Source: Limonium bicolor (taxonomy: Eukaryota; Streptophyta; Magnoliopsida; Caryophyllales; Plumbaginaceae). Taken from it: DNA of 64,000 nucleotides. The notes under the pieces are model-generated. The model made no database searches. It was not told the DNA's origin and saw only the letters and a program-made list of their open reading frames with translations. The stretch is taken from positions 42,910,171-42,974,170 of the forward strand of contig CM041776.1 in NCBI GenBank assembly GCA_023374045.1, given 5' to 3'. The translations under genes and the position numbers were made by a program. Shown here piece by piece: positions 14,746 to 25,627 of the stretch (within the stretch, counting starts at the first letter, position 1; each line of letters starts with the position of its first letter).

Positions 14746-16142
14746 ATGTCTGGGGGAACTAGAGGGCGTGGTACTGGTAGAGGTGAAGGCGGTGACCCCG
14801 TGATACCAGGAGTTGTAGAGACGATTGCTGCCGTTCTCGCACAGCTTGGTACTCAAATTGGAGGAGCACCAGCCCACCTGCCACAGCCCAGGGAAACGAA
14901 CTGGCTGAAGTCAGTTACCGAGACCCGACCACCTACATATTCAGGGGAGCCAGACCCCGTAGCCTTAGAGCGTTTCATTGTTGAACATGAGAAGGCCTAC
15001 GAAGCTTTACAAGTACCTGCCGACAAGAAGGTCGTCATTGCTGCTTTCCATCTGAAGGATGCAGCCAGCACTTGGTGGAGGTTGGTCAAGGACCATCACC
15101 TGGCTATACCTGACTTTTCGTGGACTGCCTTTGTCGAGTTGCTGAGGGGGAAGTACTACCCGGCACATCTCAAGCAGAAGAAGCGCCATGAGTTCGAGAC
15201 GTTATCTCAGGGAGGTCTGACCGTGGATGAGTACTACGCTCGATTCATTGGTCTGCTGGACTTTATCCCCGGTGTTGATTACTCAGAGACCGTGAAGGTC
15301 GAGAAGTTCCGGGGGGATTGTTGTTTCGCATCCAGATGGTGATGGGTGCTACCCTCTATACTACCATCCAGGTATTAACATGAAAGCCATAAATTCTTTA
15401 CTTACACATTACCGATTAACCTTGTGAGAACTTACCAATGAGATTCCAGGAGTGTTATGACGCTGCCTCGAGGACGGAGCTAATGCTCCAGACTCGGGAA
15501 GAGACTCTCGGGACAAAGAAGAGAAAGAACCCTGAGGGAGAGTCTGAGGGTGTAGGAGCATCTCCAGGCGAGAGCCAGAAGAAGGGAAAGTAAGGACTTA
15601 TCCCATTCTAAACTATTTATCATTAAATACCTAGTGAATGCTGACCCGAAACCTTAAACAGGAAATTCTTTCAGAAGAAAGGGCAGCAGGGTCACCAGGG
15701 AGCAAAGGGGAAAGAGCCCGTCCTTCGGTTGACCGGCCCAGCTATAGATGCTCAGCCTTTGAGATCTGCACCTCCTAAGGGTGAGAACACCTACCTCTTA
15801 AATTCAATTGTAACCTTAACCTAAATATCATTAGATTTTAACTTAAACTAAATACTACCATCAGGCACCGGACAGCCCCAGCGCCATTTCTATTGTAAGC
15901 GTTGTGGGAAGGATCATCCGGGGGTCGACTGCAATGGCCGCAAAGTTTAGTGTCGGTATTGCAAGAAAGAGGGCCACTGGGAGTTCGAGTGCTGGATGAA
16001 CCCTGATAGTCGTAACTACAGGCCACCAAGGAATACTCAGAAGACTTAAGTTGGAGGACCTGGAGTACCACAAGGCGGTCAGGATGGCCAGACATCTACT
16101 GATGCTGGAGCCCAGAGAGGCAAGGGAGTAGATAGGGCATGA
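14746..16142 (+). pseudogene. gag: E1 gag, intron-containing and decayed
   Basis: Gag forms the virus-like particle and binds element RNA. The ATG at 14746 opens a basic Gly/Arg-rich N-terminus, followed by a retrotransposon-gag core with RETNWLKS, a STWWRLV tryptophan motif and a KYYPAHLK segment. Predicted exons are 14746-15371, about 15443-15589, 15662-15780 and 15865-16142. They end and start at GT/AG sites, and the first two join like the gag exons of E5. The last exon encodes zinc knuckles beginning CKRCGKDHPGVDC, then a CRYCKKEGHWEFEC knuckle. Damage: a frameshift in the G run near 15310, one extra base near 15446, an in-frame TAG at 15948 and a TAA at 16047. No protease or pol follows. 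The family assignment is firm; the exon edges are inferred from splice signals and phase. Confidence 0.75.
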
Positions 16143-18105
16143 GTACCCTGAACTCCATGAGACCGCTGGTGGAAGACTTTTGCTTACTATGTTGTGTACT
16201 TACCTTGGATGTTAGACAGAGATATGTTATAAGTATGTGGGAGCGTGTCATTGACCACTCGCCTTTTGTGTATGACTTTTGGGACTAGTTTTGTGGACTC
16301 GATGCGAGTATAAATATGAACAAAATGTTAATGCTTACATTATCATGTAGCCCATACTAGACGACGCGGAGTCAATGAGACCGGAGATTACTGACCAATA
16401 TTTCCATCTGCATGGCGCACTTGCTATTGCAAGCGCTATGACAAGTAAACCACTGAAATTTCCATCTGCCTTGCGCACTTGACCGAGCAAGTGCTGCAAC
16501 TGCAACTACTACTTTTTAGTTTTTATTATATATATATACCAAAATTTTCATATCAACTTTTTCATACAAACTTTAAGATTAGAAACTTATGCAACTGGAG
16601 AAATTATACGGCCACTGTGATTGTAAACCACACCAGTTTAATCATTCGAGAAATTTCAGACAGGGCTTACTAGCCAAATACCATCAGTGTATACTCGCAT
16701 TAAATGCTAATCACTAATAGTGATAAATGTTTAGTCCTTATGGACAAGCATACCCTTTGTATATGCACCACCGTCAGTGAGGATGGTTGGGTGGTGGAGA
16801 GCCAAGTTGCTCAAACTATTATGCAATCTGCAATACATCCAATTAGATGGATGAGGGAATGAATATGAACTATGGATGAGATATAATCACGATAAACAGG
16901 GAGAAAAGGGATATGTGTTGTACTCAATGAGATCAAAATAGGAGGACCAAGTTTGCTAAATATAGCACGAATTTTACTTACACCGAGCTGAATAACACCG
17001 ACTTATGGCACGAAATACCACCGATGCCACTAGGGCAATATCACTTACAACAAGATAACCGATAACAAGAATCAATAAAGAATTAAAGGACATCCATCAA
17101 AGGGAGATTGACAATAGAATACTTCACAATACCCGTGAGACAGACATTACCAGTTTACTAAACGAGACATGGGACGACCGCACTCCGATAGGAGCATGTG
17201 GGCCTGACAGACTTATTTATGAGTTAGTCGGGTAAGTAGTAATGTATCAGTACGGTACCCCATGCATGTAGACAAGTAGTGTTAGGAACACGAGAAGTAG
17301 TCAACTCCATACTAAGGACAGTGATACAGATTACCTCGAAGATGGACGAGAAGAGCCGCAGTTAAACCAACGGGCTAGAGAAATCAAGAACCTTCAACAT
17401 AGAGTAGTAGACAGTATACAGTGAAGACAAGGAAACCCTTCAAGGACGTAAAAAAAATGAAAACCCATTATGGACGAATAATCAATCTAGAGGAAATCTA
17501 CCAGATGACGTGGATAGAAACGCGTGACTACGCAATGATGAGAGACAAAGCTAATATACTAGCAGATACCTTAAGTAAGGAACAAAGGAATTGGAATGTA
17601 CCACTCACGTGATAATTCGCTCATCTTATCTGTTTGACTCATTAGATATTAGCTGCTGAGAGTTTACGCCTCTGCACTCGGTAGGACTGAGTGTTTTGGT
17701 ATTGCACTTGTGCAGTTATTAATCTAGTGGGAATACTGAAAGATGTAATGGATATCAACACGAGTGTGTATCAAAGAACTACAACAGTGTGTTACTCCGG
17801 AACAAGACCACCAGGAGACACGGATGACTACCATTATCTCCGTGGACATGTAGGCTGGTACGTCTTAATATTACTAAGACAAGTGCAAAGAGCACTAAGT
17901 ACTAACAATAGCCAATGTCATATTACACCTCAAACTGAATATCAGTGAGAGAAGACACACGCATGTATGCTATTGATCCAAATGAGAGGATACACAGCAA
18001 TGGAAAGAGGCAAACTGAGCCTATGTTCATGGGTCTGCAACTCATACGGAGCGAGTGGGCCCATTAGAACGAGCATGGGAGAGAGCACAAATAGTTCAGT
18101 GCCTC
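16143..18105 (+). other. E1 internal region without coding motifs
   Basis: There are no gag or pol motifs. Part of it (about 17100-17330) matches E0 in reverse complement, so it is a conserved part of this non-coding family. The 63-codon frame at 17421-17612 lacks any recognised domain and is not called. The stretch ends at the E2 target site ACCCT (18106-18110). Confidence 0.6.
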
Positions 18106-18110
18106 ACCCT

Positions 18111-20151
18111 TGTGAGCCTCGATTTTAAACCCTATCCTATGTTGATTAGATTGATTGGGATCTAGTCGGGTTTTAGGTCCACTTATAACCTAAGATTAAT
18201 AACTATGTCATCAAACAAAAATTATTAAAACCTAAGCTAGCTCACTGGAACCTATTATGAGTCGCCACCTAATTTTTACCTAGATCAAATTAGGAAAGGA
18301 GAGTTCGGGTTCGGGGGCTTGATATTCGACTTAATTAGGGTTCAAATTACTTTCATTACCCTTCCTAGGTCGTTTTTCCTCTACTTGGTTTATTTACGGC
18401 TTATTACGAGTCGTTTTAACCTAAGTGCGCGAGCTTCTGTTTTTTTGTGTTTTTTAGCATTTTTTGACAGAAAATTAAAATAAAATTAAAGATTCCTAAA
18501 CTAGGGTTTCGGAGGCAGAATTAGGTCAAATTTTGTTTCCGTCCGTGGCTACGGACCTAATGTCCGAACCCACGGACCCTAGTTAACCTATGTGAACATA
18601 AAAGTCGAATTAAACAGAAAACACGATTTTGCAAGGTCCGGGGCCACGGACAGGATGTCCGTGGGCCCGGACATTATTTTAGAAAACCTAAATTTTGAAT
18701 TTTTAAAAATCCCGCCGCCGTCCGTGGGCGTCCGGGCTTACGGACAGGGAGTCCGGGACCCCGGACACGACGTCCGTGGGTGCGGACCGCCCTCGGACGG
18801 CGGCGTTGAGGCTGTTCCCGAAGGTGTTTTTGGCTCAAATTTTATGGGTGTGTAGCCTGAAAGATGTACAAGACGTTAGTGATTGAAAGTTTTCAATTTG
18901 AAATCGAATTTAATGCGAAACTTAACGAACAAGTTAGAAGGCAGAAACACAAACAAACCTTAATTCAAAAGCAAGGAAAAATCAATTCGGTTAGCAATTT
19001 CAACCAGAATTGTATTTTGACCAGAAGGGTTAGAGAATTTGGTTTTTACCCTGTTTTGATTTCGAAAACCTGTTGTTCCTTCACGTCGGGAATCTCTGAA
19101 AGCTTCGTTGGTGGCCGATCCGGTTCGACTTTGACCCGAGCTTCTGACCTCTTCTTCCTTGTGTTGTTAAGCATGTTTTGGTTCTGTATTTGTGGTGTTT
19201 TGATGCTTGGAAGTTCAATGAGAGAAGAAAGAATGTGTTTTTGGTGATTTTGGGATGATTTCGGTAGAGTTTCGGTGTTGGGAGTGTTGAAAACGTGGGA
19301 GGCAAGTAGACGGCTGTGTTTTCTGACTATGGGGATCATCTACCTTGCCCTAGGTCGTTTTTTGGAAGACCTTTTATAGAAAGAGCATGGCCAAGTTGAT
19401 AGAACAGAATTTTTATCTAAAACCTTGATTTTGTGCTCTAAGAGAATCTGATTTTTTTAAAATATGTTGCAAGCCGATAAAAATTATGAAAATTTAACTG
19501 AAGGTAAAGAATGATTTTTAGGAATTTTGAGAGTTGGAATCGGGTTATTTTGATAAATAACCAATTAGATAAAAATCTCACAATATGGAATCTCCCAAAA
19601 TTCATAACTTATTATTGGAAAGTCGAAATTACGAAATTGCAACGGCATTAGTCTCTAATAATCATCCTCTACCCTGTGTTAAAATTTCATGACATTTTGT
19701 TTTGATTTCGGTATTTTCCAGAGGAGAGAGAAAATTGCAAAAATGATTGAATTTCTCTTTTAAATTTTGGGATAAGGTTCCCAATAAAATAATTTCAGGT
19801 TTATGACTGTATGTAGTCATGGTAACCATGTGACAATTTTATTTAATTTTGGAAACCTTTTAATTTCTATTTTGAGGCTATTTCATGTGTTAATTATTAA
19901 AGAAATTAGCTTATAATATGAATTAAAAGCTAAATTTCCAGAATAAATATTATCAGAGAATCATGAAATACCTTTCATAATGACCATGATATTTGGAAGT
20001 GTTTGGAGATAATGAACAAGTCATATGAAAAATAGAAAATCCCGAGAATGTCCTTGGAAAATCCTGCATTGGTGCATTTTGACCACTTTACCCTTTGTAA
20101 CACGTATGCCTTAGAGACTACTCCGGGGGGGTTGCAATTTTGGGTATAACA
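18111..20151 (-). repeat. E2 3' LTR
   Basis: 2041 bp, starting TGTGAGCCTC and ending GGGTATAACA on the plus strand. It matches 25628-27673 with few differences, many of them single-base indels, so the insertion is recent. It contains the TCCGTGG/CCACGGA word cluster (18540-18810) and a large GC-rich foldback at 18713-18805. The frames at 18592-18855, 18864-19247 and 19046-19339 recur in the other LTR but have no domain and are not called as genes. Confidence 0.93.
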
Positions 20152-20171
20152 GATTGCCCCCCGTCAACTAG
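20152..20171 (-). other. E2 polypurine tract
   Basis: The minus strand reads CTAGTTGACGGGGGGCAATC directly against the 3' LTR start TGTTATACCC. The same sequence adjoins the 3' LTR of E3 at 57681-57700. This is the plus-strand DNA priming site. Confidence 0.85.
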
Positions 20172-20255
20172 GCTTTGTAATGAAGATGAAAAGACTAGTT
20201 GATGCCTGAGTGATACCCCAAAATTTTGGATCTTAAAAGGCCCTATATGCAGATT

Positions 20256-20423
20256 GCGTCGAGCTATTCTAAGGCGCTGACTACCTATGAGTGAGAATGA
20301 GAAGATGTCAAGCGATTCTAAGGCGTTGACTACCTATAAGATGAAGTAATGTCAAGCGATTCTAAGGCGTTGACTACCTAAGCGATGATGTCAAGCTATT
20401 CTAAGGCGCTGACTACCTATAAT
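20256..20423 (-). repeat. E2 tandem repeats, about 44-bp unit, 4 copies
   Basis: Four imperfect units carry 'attctaaggcg' followed by 'tgactaccta'. The corresponding place in E3 (57177-57580) has about nine units, so copy number changed between the two elements. Confidence 0.8.
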
Positions 20424-20598
20424 GCGTGAAATGTGCTTAATGTGATGGTGAATTGTATGACCTAGGTGCATCTAGGGACCGGAACCTATTCCGAAGTGTG
20501 TGTAAAAGGTTAAGGACTGAGAGTGCCAAACGTGGCAGGTGCTAAGGAAGTGGGTAAGACTTATGACGAGCTTGAGGGTGAGTTCTTCTACTCAGGTA

Positions 20599-21029
20599 AG
20601 AATCTGCATCTTCGTGGTGAGAATCTGTATCTGAATCTACGGGTGAGAATCTGTATCTCTGATGAGTCTGTATCTATGGATGAGAATCTGAAGAATCTGT
20701 ATCTTCGTGGTGAGAATCTGTATCTCTGAAGAATCTGTATCTATGGATGAGAATCTGTATCTCTGAAGAATCTGTATCTTCGTGGTGAGAATCTGTATCT
20801 CTGAAGAATCTGTATCTTCGGCTGAGAATCTGTATCTCTGAAGAATCTGTATCTTCGTGGTGAGAATCTGTATCTCTGAAGAATCTGTATCTTCGGCTGA
20901 GAATCTGTATCTCTGAAGAATCTGTATCTTCGTGGTAAGAATCTGTATCTTTGAAGAATCTGTATCTTCGGCTGAGAATCTGTATCTCTGAAGAATCTGT
21001 ATCTTCGTGGTGAGAATTTGTATCTCTGA
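20599..21029 (-). repeat. E2 tandem repeats, 37-bp composite unit
   Basis: Alternating 'agaatctgtatct' blocks with 'tctgaag', 'tcgtggtg' or 'tcggctg' linkers form roughly 11 units. Apparent long frames on both strands here (for example 20674-21087) are repeat artefacts. A shorter array of the same unit is in E3 at about 56434-56655. Confidence 0.85.
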
Positions 21030-21563
21030 TTTGTGACGAGAAATCTCGTATGAATAGATGCAAGGTAAATTTTATGCAAATGATCATGATGAAAGTTGAT
21101 TATGAAAATGCCAAACATGGCAATGTTGAGGTATTATGCAAAAGTTGTAAAATGCAACTAAACTGTTTGTTGGAAGCTTGTCCAAAACAAGGAACTGTTG
21201 AAGAATGTGCCAAACATGGCAATGTTTGAGAAAAACTCTGTTGAAAAAGGAAAGTGAAATGATCATTTCCTGACTAAAAATTTCATATCTGCAATTCGTT
21301 TCTTAGAGAATGAACATGCCGTTGGTGGAAGTGTGTGGTGCTTGTTGTGGTGCTAAAGGCTTTTGCTGGTGTTCAGGATTTATGATAGTCCTTGGATTGG
21401 GCTGTGATTTTGGATGGTGGTCAGGGTTATGACGGGCCTGATGTTTTTGTGGTGGTAAGGCTGAAGACGGGCCTGAGAGTATGTATGTGAGGAGGTTATG
21501 GCTTATGTGTGCCTATGGTGGGATGGTGGTGCTCAAGCTTTGGGTTTTCGTTGGTGTTTTCAT

Positions 21564-21656
21564 GGCAATTGTTGGAACCAACAATTGCCCCCAGTATTTT
21601 TCTTTAGGACAATCTGAGCTAGAGTTCATGGCAATCGATCATTCCGATCGATTGCC
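21564..21656 (-). other. E2 paired hairpins with PPT-like motifs
   Basis: Arms GGCAATTGTTGG (21564-21575) and CCAACAATTGCC (21578-21589) enclose AA. Arms GGCAATCGATC (21630-21640) and GATCGATTGCC (21646-21656) enclose ATTCC. On the minus strand each is preceded by a GGGGGCAAT motif like the true polypurine tract. Both hairpins are conserved in E3 at 55810-55836 and 55879-55902. Confidence 0.65.
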
Positions 21657-23094
21657 CCCAGTATTTTCTTTGATCAAACGTGCGAACGAGTCTCGTCCTC
21701 ACAGGGTCAAGGCTTATGTTCTGATTTGGTGCTTCCTAACCTACACTCGACGTGTTTGGTGTTTACACTCGTTTCTCACTTACGGTCACAACTTCTAGAC
21801 CATTGAATTTGATATTTGATGAATTTACGCACTCGATCTGTTACTTTCACGTAATTGGATACACAACTATCAAGTCGGAAGTCTTTGAGGCTTATAACGT
21901 GGCCATGGGGTGTGATGAAAGACAACGGGACCATGGGGGGATGTATGAGGTATTTGGAGCTTAAAGGGGTGACCAAAGCTGCACTTTGTGTCTTCTCTCA
22001 GATTCATCTTCCTTGTCTTGAAGTCATCTAGCTGCTTTGTGTTGACGTTGTTTTCAAGCTTCTGGACCTGGAATTTTAAAGTTATCCTTTACACCGTTTC
22101 TTTTTTTTGTCATTTGGACTTCTTCGAGGCACTTCGGGTTTGCCTTTTTGTTTTATCCTTTCTTGACTTTGCCTTCGGGGTTCTTGTGTTTCCCGGTTTT
22201 GGGCTTCGAGAGTTGTTTTGATGTGAGCTCTTTTGATCTTGTGTCACTCTGGGAACATTTGCGGATCGCTTCGTCATGCTGATAGCGGTATTGCTTCTTT
22301 GGACTGATGAGAATGTTATCTGAGAGTCGGGCTCCTTGCTTCCTTTGGTCACCGGGTCGGACATTCACCATTGGCTGGGTTATTTTGTGGAGCTCATAAT
22401 ATCAAAAAGGGATATACGAAAGGCTCAACGGGGGTTCCTAGGGTTTAACGTCAGGGTTCACAAGCTTTTGACTATGTGGTGTTGTACCTAGGTGCTTCGT
22501 CATTCCTGATAGTTGTGTATCCATTATTTGTTACTTTTCGCAGGTCTAAGAGTAAATTTACAAATTATCTCCTTCGGTCGGAGTTATGCCATTTACCTTA
22601 CCTTTGAATGTGGTCTCACTGGAGTCGTGTAAAAATGACACGCTCCTTCACTCATGGTTTTTCCGCTCAAATCACTCTCATGAATTCTCACTCTGAGACT
22701 TGTTCACACAATTAAACAAAAGAAATAATCATGGTTGGTCTTTAAACTCAGATTGCCCCCAGTATTAGTCCAGGGTTTATGACAACAATTTGTATATGGT
22801 TTGTTTGGATGCTTAGGGGTGAGCTGTGGCATTCGGTTGGACATGTTCATCCTTTTGGAAACAAAAAGACAAATCATTTTATTCAATTGCCAGAAGATGA
22901 ACATTAGTTTTGAAAGATGATTTGGTTGAAGGTGCAAAATGAACAAACATTTTTTTTATTTTCTTGAGATTGTAAATCGAAAAGACAAGAGACTGAAATT
23001 CGAACATCTAAGCCTCATTAAAATGGAAATATCATAAACCCCTTACAAAATAGAAAAGAAAAATTAAGAAAGCAAAATGCAACTAGACACTAGC
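21657..23094 (-). other. E2 3' non-coding region
   Basis: Between the gag stop and the hairpins no coding motif is seen. The stretch is homologous to E3 54291-55800. It holds a further GGGGGCAAT motif (minus strand) near 22748. Frames at 21752-21964, 22110-22364 and 22704-22946 lack domains. Confidence 0.55.
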
Positions 23095-24394
23095 CTACTC
23101 GACAAACTGGAGTCCTTGCTCGATAAGGTCCTCAATCTTGTGCTTCAATGCTCTGCAGTCGTCAGTACTGTGTCCTGGTAGTTGATGAAACTGGCAGAAC
23201 TGATGGAGATGTTCCCCGGCTTGGGTGATCCCAAGGCTAGGTGTGAGAGGTTGTAGTAGGTCTAGCTCTTGTAGCTTCACGAGTGCTTGACTGAGAGGCC
23301 GGTCAATGTCGGTAAACTGTCTCGGTGCAGAGAACCTCTTGGATCGGGGTGAGGCCTTGATGTTCTGCTTTACAGCACTGGGTTTTTGTATGGTGCTCAC
23401 TTGGTATGAAACTTGAGCTGCTTTGGCCGGTCCTGACTTAAAGGTCTCGATACTCACACCCTGGGCTTTGGGTTGTTCCAGCTTCAGCTCGCCTTTGTGA
23501 ATCTTTTCTTCCATGATTCTTACCTGTCCCATCAGCATGTCGAAATTAGGGAAGTATGTGCAACTCAGCTCGTTGTTGTATTGTCTCTGCATATTGTCCA
23601 CAATCATTCGAATCTGTTCTTGCTCATCCATTTTTGTAGGCATAGCAGCGGCCTTCATCCTCCACCGTTTGATGAAGTCGGACATTGATTCACTGTCTCT
23701 CTGCCGAGTGCTGGAAAGGTCGGACCTGGTGACTTCGAGATTCTTAGCATACTCGAAATGGTGCAAGAAAGCCTCGCAAACCTCCTCATAGGTTTTGGTG
23801 TTCATCCTCTGAGTCAAATACCAACGTTGAGGTGTTTCATCGAGGTAACGGGCAAAGACCTTGGCCTTTTGCATGTCATTCAACCTGAGGATGGACATCT
23901 CCCTATCGAACATCGCCAGATGGACCTGCGGGTCTGAGGAACCCTTGTATAGAGCAAGTGTGGGCAACTTCAACTTTGGGGGAGATCAACCTCGGGGTAC
24001 GATGCCATAGAGGAGTAATCAAAACCAGCCGGCTTGCTAGCCTTTTCCATGCGCTCGATCCTTTTCAGAGCCTTCTTGAGTTCTGCAGTTAGCTGGTGAT
24101 CTAGGGCGGCTTCCCCTACGAATCCCTGCGCACCCTGGGCCCCAATGGAGTTAACTTCGATGTGGTCATGTTCGTTCCCAGAGTCAGCAATCTTTCCTGA
24201 AATGTTTTCCTGATGACCAACCTCAAGGGAATTGATTTTGCTTTTCAGCTCTTCGATGATGGTGACATACTTAACCTCCATGTCATTAGTGGTGGACCTA
24301 AGTTTCTGTTCCATGGCATCAAAGGCGGCTCTGTACCTCTGCTCTAAGGCTGCAAACTGGCCTCCATGCTGACTGGGTTTCCTCCCTCTGCCAT
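23095..24394 (-). pseudogene. gag: E2 gag, frameshifted
   Basis: The only protein of this element, expected to form particles and package its RNA. The start at 24394 matches the start of the E3 gag (both MA-GGGNP-like). The gag core includes KLPTLALYKGSSDPQ, MFDREMSIL, a YLDETPQRWY tryptophan region and DFIKRWRMKAAAM. A C-terminal zinc-binding motif, CQFHQLPGHSTDDC, is typical of Ogre/Tat gag. The protein ends after EQGLQFVE at 23095. One shift lies between 24394 and 24354. Another lies in the C run near 23975, where E3 reads straight through. Two single-base indels in an element with near-identical LTRs may be sequencing errors rather than true decay. Confidence 0.85.
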
Positions 24395-25606
24395 ACTTGG
24401 GATTCGGGCTTATCTGTTGGAAAATAGAAGTGGATTGAGCTAAAATTCTGGACCGTGAAGGAGTTGTAGGTTAAAACTTGTTTGGGCTGCAAGAAAAGCA
24501 CATGAGCTGGAATGTTTTGAAGATTGTGGGTAAGCACTGAGGCCCGAAATGAGTTGGAAGGGAGGCGCCTAGAAATGTTTGAAGAATGTGGCTCTTGGGC
24601 CAGAATATTTTGAGAATTGGGCGCTTGGGCCAGAATGTGTTTGGGCTAGAGGTAAAGCACATGGGTCAAAATGATTTCTAAACCATGTTCTTGATGTGAA
24701 TTGGAACTTGGGCCAAGTAATTCTGATTGGGCCTAAAAGATGATACTTGTTTCTAGGATCTTGGGTCAAAGCCCAAGTGAAAAGTCTTCCTAGACTAGAA
24801 TGAACCTTGAAATGGAAAGGCCTGATGGATCTTCATGAACTGTTTTAGGTGGATTTGATTTTCATGGGCCTAGAACTAAATTGATAATTAAAATTGGGCT
24901 GAAAGATAAATCACCTAAATCTAAACTTTTGGGCTGAAGCCCGAATAAATAACTCACACATTCAAATCAAGCAGGGCCTTTGGGCCGCAAACAATAAAGC
25001 CGCGATATCGGGTTGGGCTGAGTTGATGTAGGAAAAGTTCCTATCAATCTCTAGACTGGGTAGTGGGCCGATCATACAGGCAAACAGGGCCCACACAAAT
25101 TCAACATGTCCTCACTTGACGGTTAAATCAATTTGGGTATGGATCGATCCGGAGAGGTGCTTAGGGCTTGGGCCCAGGTCACCACAAAGGAATAGGGCTT
25201 GCACGCTATTCTCTTTGGGCTTCCCCACTTTTTTTTTCACATCACCTGAAGGTGTGCGTCTACGGTCGGGTCTTTGACTGACCAAACAATGGGCTAGGTA
25301 AGGACACTGCCAGGAAAACGCTTGGGGCTAAGGCCCAGGTATTAAGGGGATGTGGTTAGACGACATCCTCCTCTTTTCCCCCGCTTATTCACATCACCTA
25401 AAAGGTGTGAGTCCCTGACAGGGGACCCTAGATGGGTCCCGGGGTGAAACTGGTTTGTGTGGACCCTCGCTCTCATATGATGCAAATGGTGCAGAAAATT
25501 AAAGTGCGCACAAAAGTAAATAAACAAAGTAATAAAGCCATAAATAAACAATTTTTCAAGTTAAGCCCTCTTTCTTAAAATTAAACAAGTTAAAATTAAG
25601 AATTGA
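24395..25606 (-). other. E2 leader between PBS and gag
   Basis: This non-coding leader is homologous to E3 52001-53244. On the minus strand it has many GGCCCA blocks and degenerate repeats around 'ttctcaaaacattc', clustered at about 24470-24670. Short frames here are not supported as genes. Confidence 0.6.
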
Positions 25607-25624
25607 TCCCCAGCAGAGTCGCCA
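25607..25624 (-). other. E2 primer-binding site
   Basis: The minus strand reads TGGCGACTCTGCTGGGGA, three bases inside the 5' LTR. This resembles the tRNA-Arg-type PBS of Ogre elements; the exact tRNA is an inference. The identical sequence is in E3 at 51983-52000. Confidence 0.85.
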
Positions 25625-25627
25625 GTC

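Noticed and set aside
17421..17612. 63-codon frame ending ...ADTLSKEQRNWNVPLT as an RNase H/RT remnant
   Set aside because: Only a weak resemblance to 'ADxLS' endings of RNase H; no catalytic motif and the surrounding sequence is non-coding.
18592..19339. Frames repeated identically at 26107-26853 as conserved genes
   Set aside because: They are conserved only because both lie in the two LTRs of E2; no domain, and they overlap on both strands.
20523..21118. Repetitive frames rich in 'RYRFF' or 'ENLYL' as a repeat protein
   Set aside because: Products of the 37-bp tandem array in the non-coding 3' part of E2.
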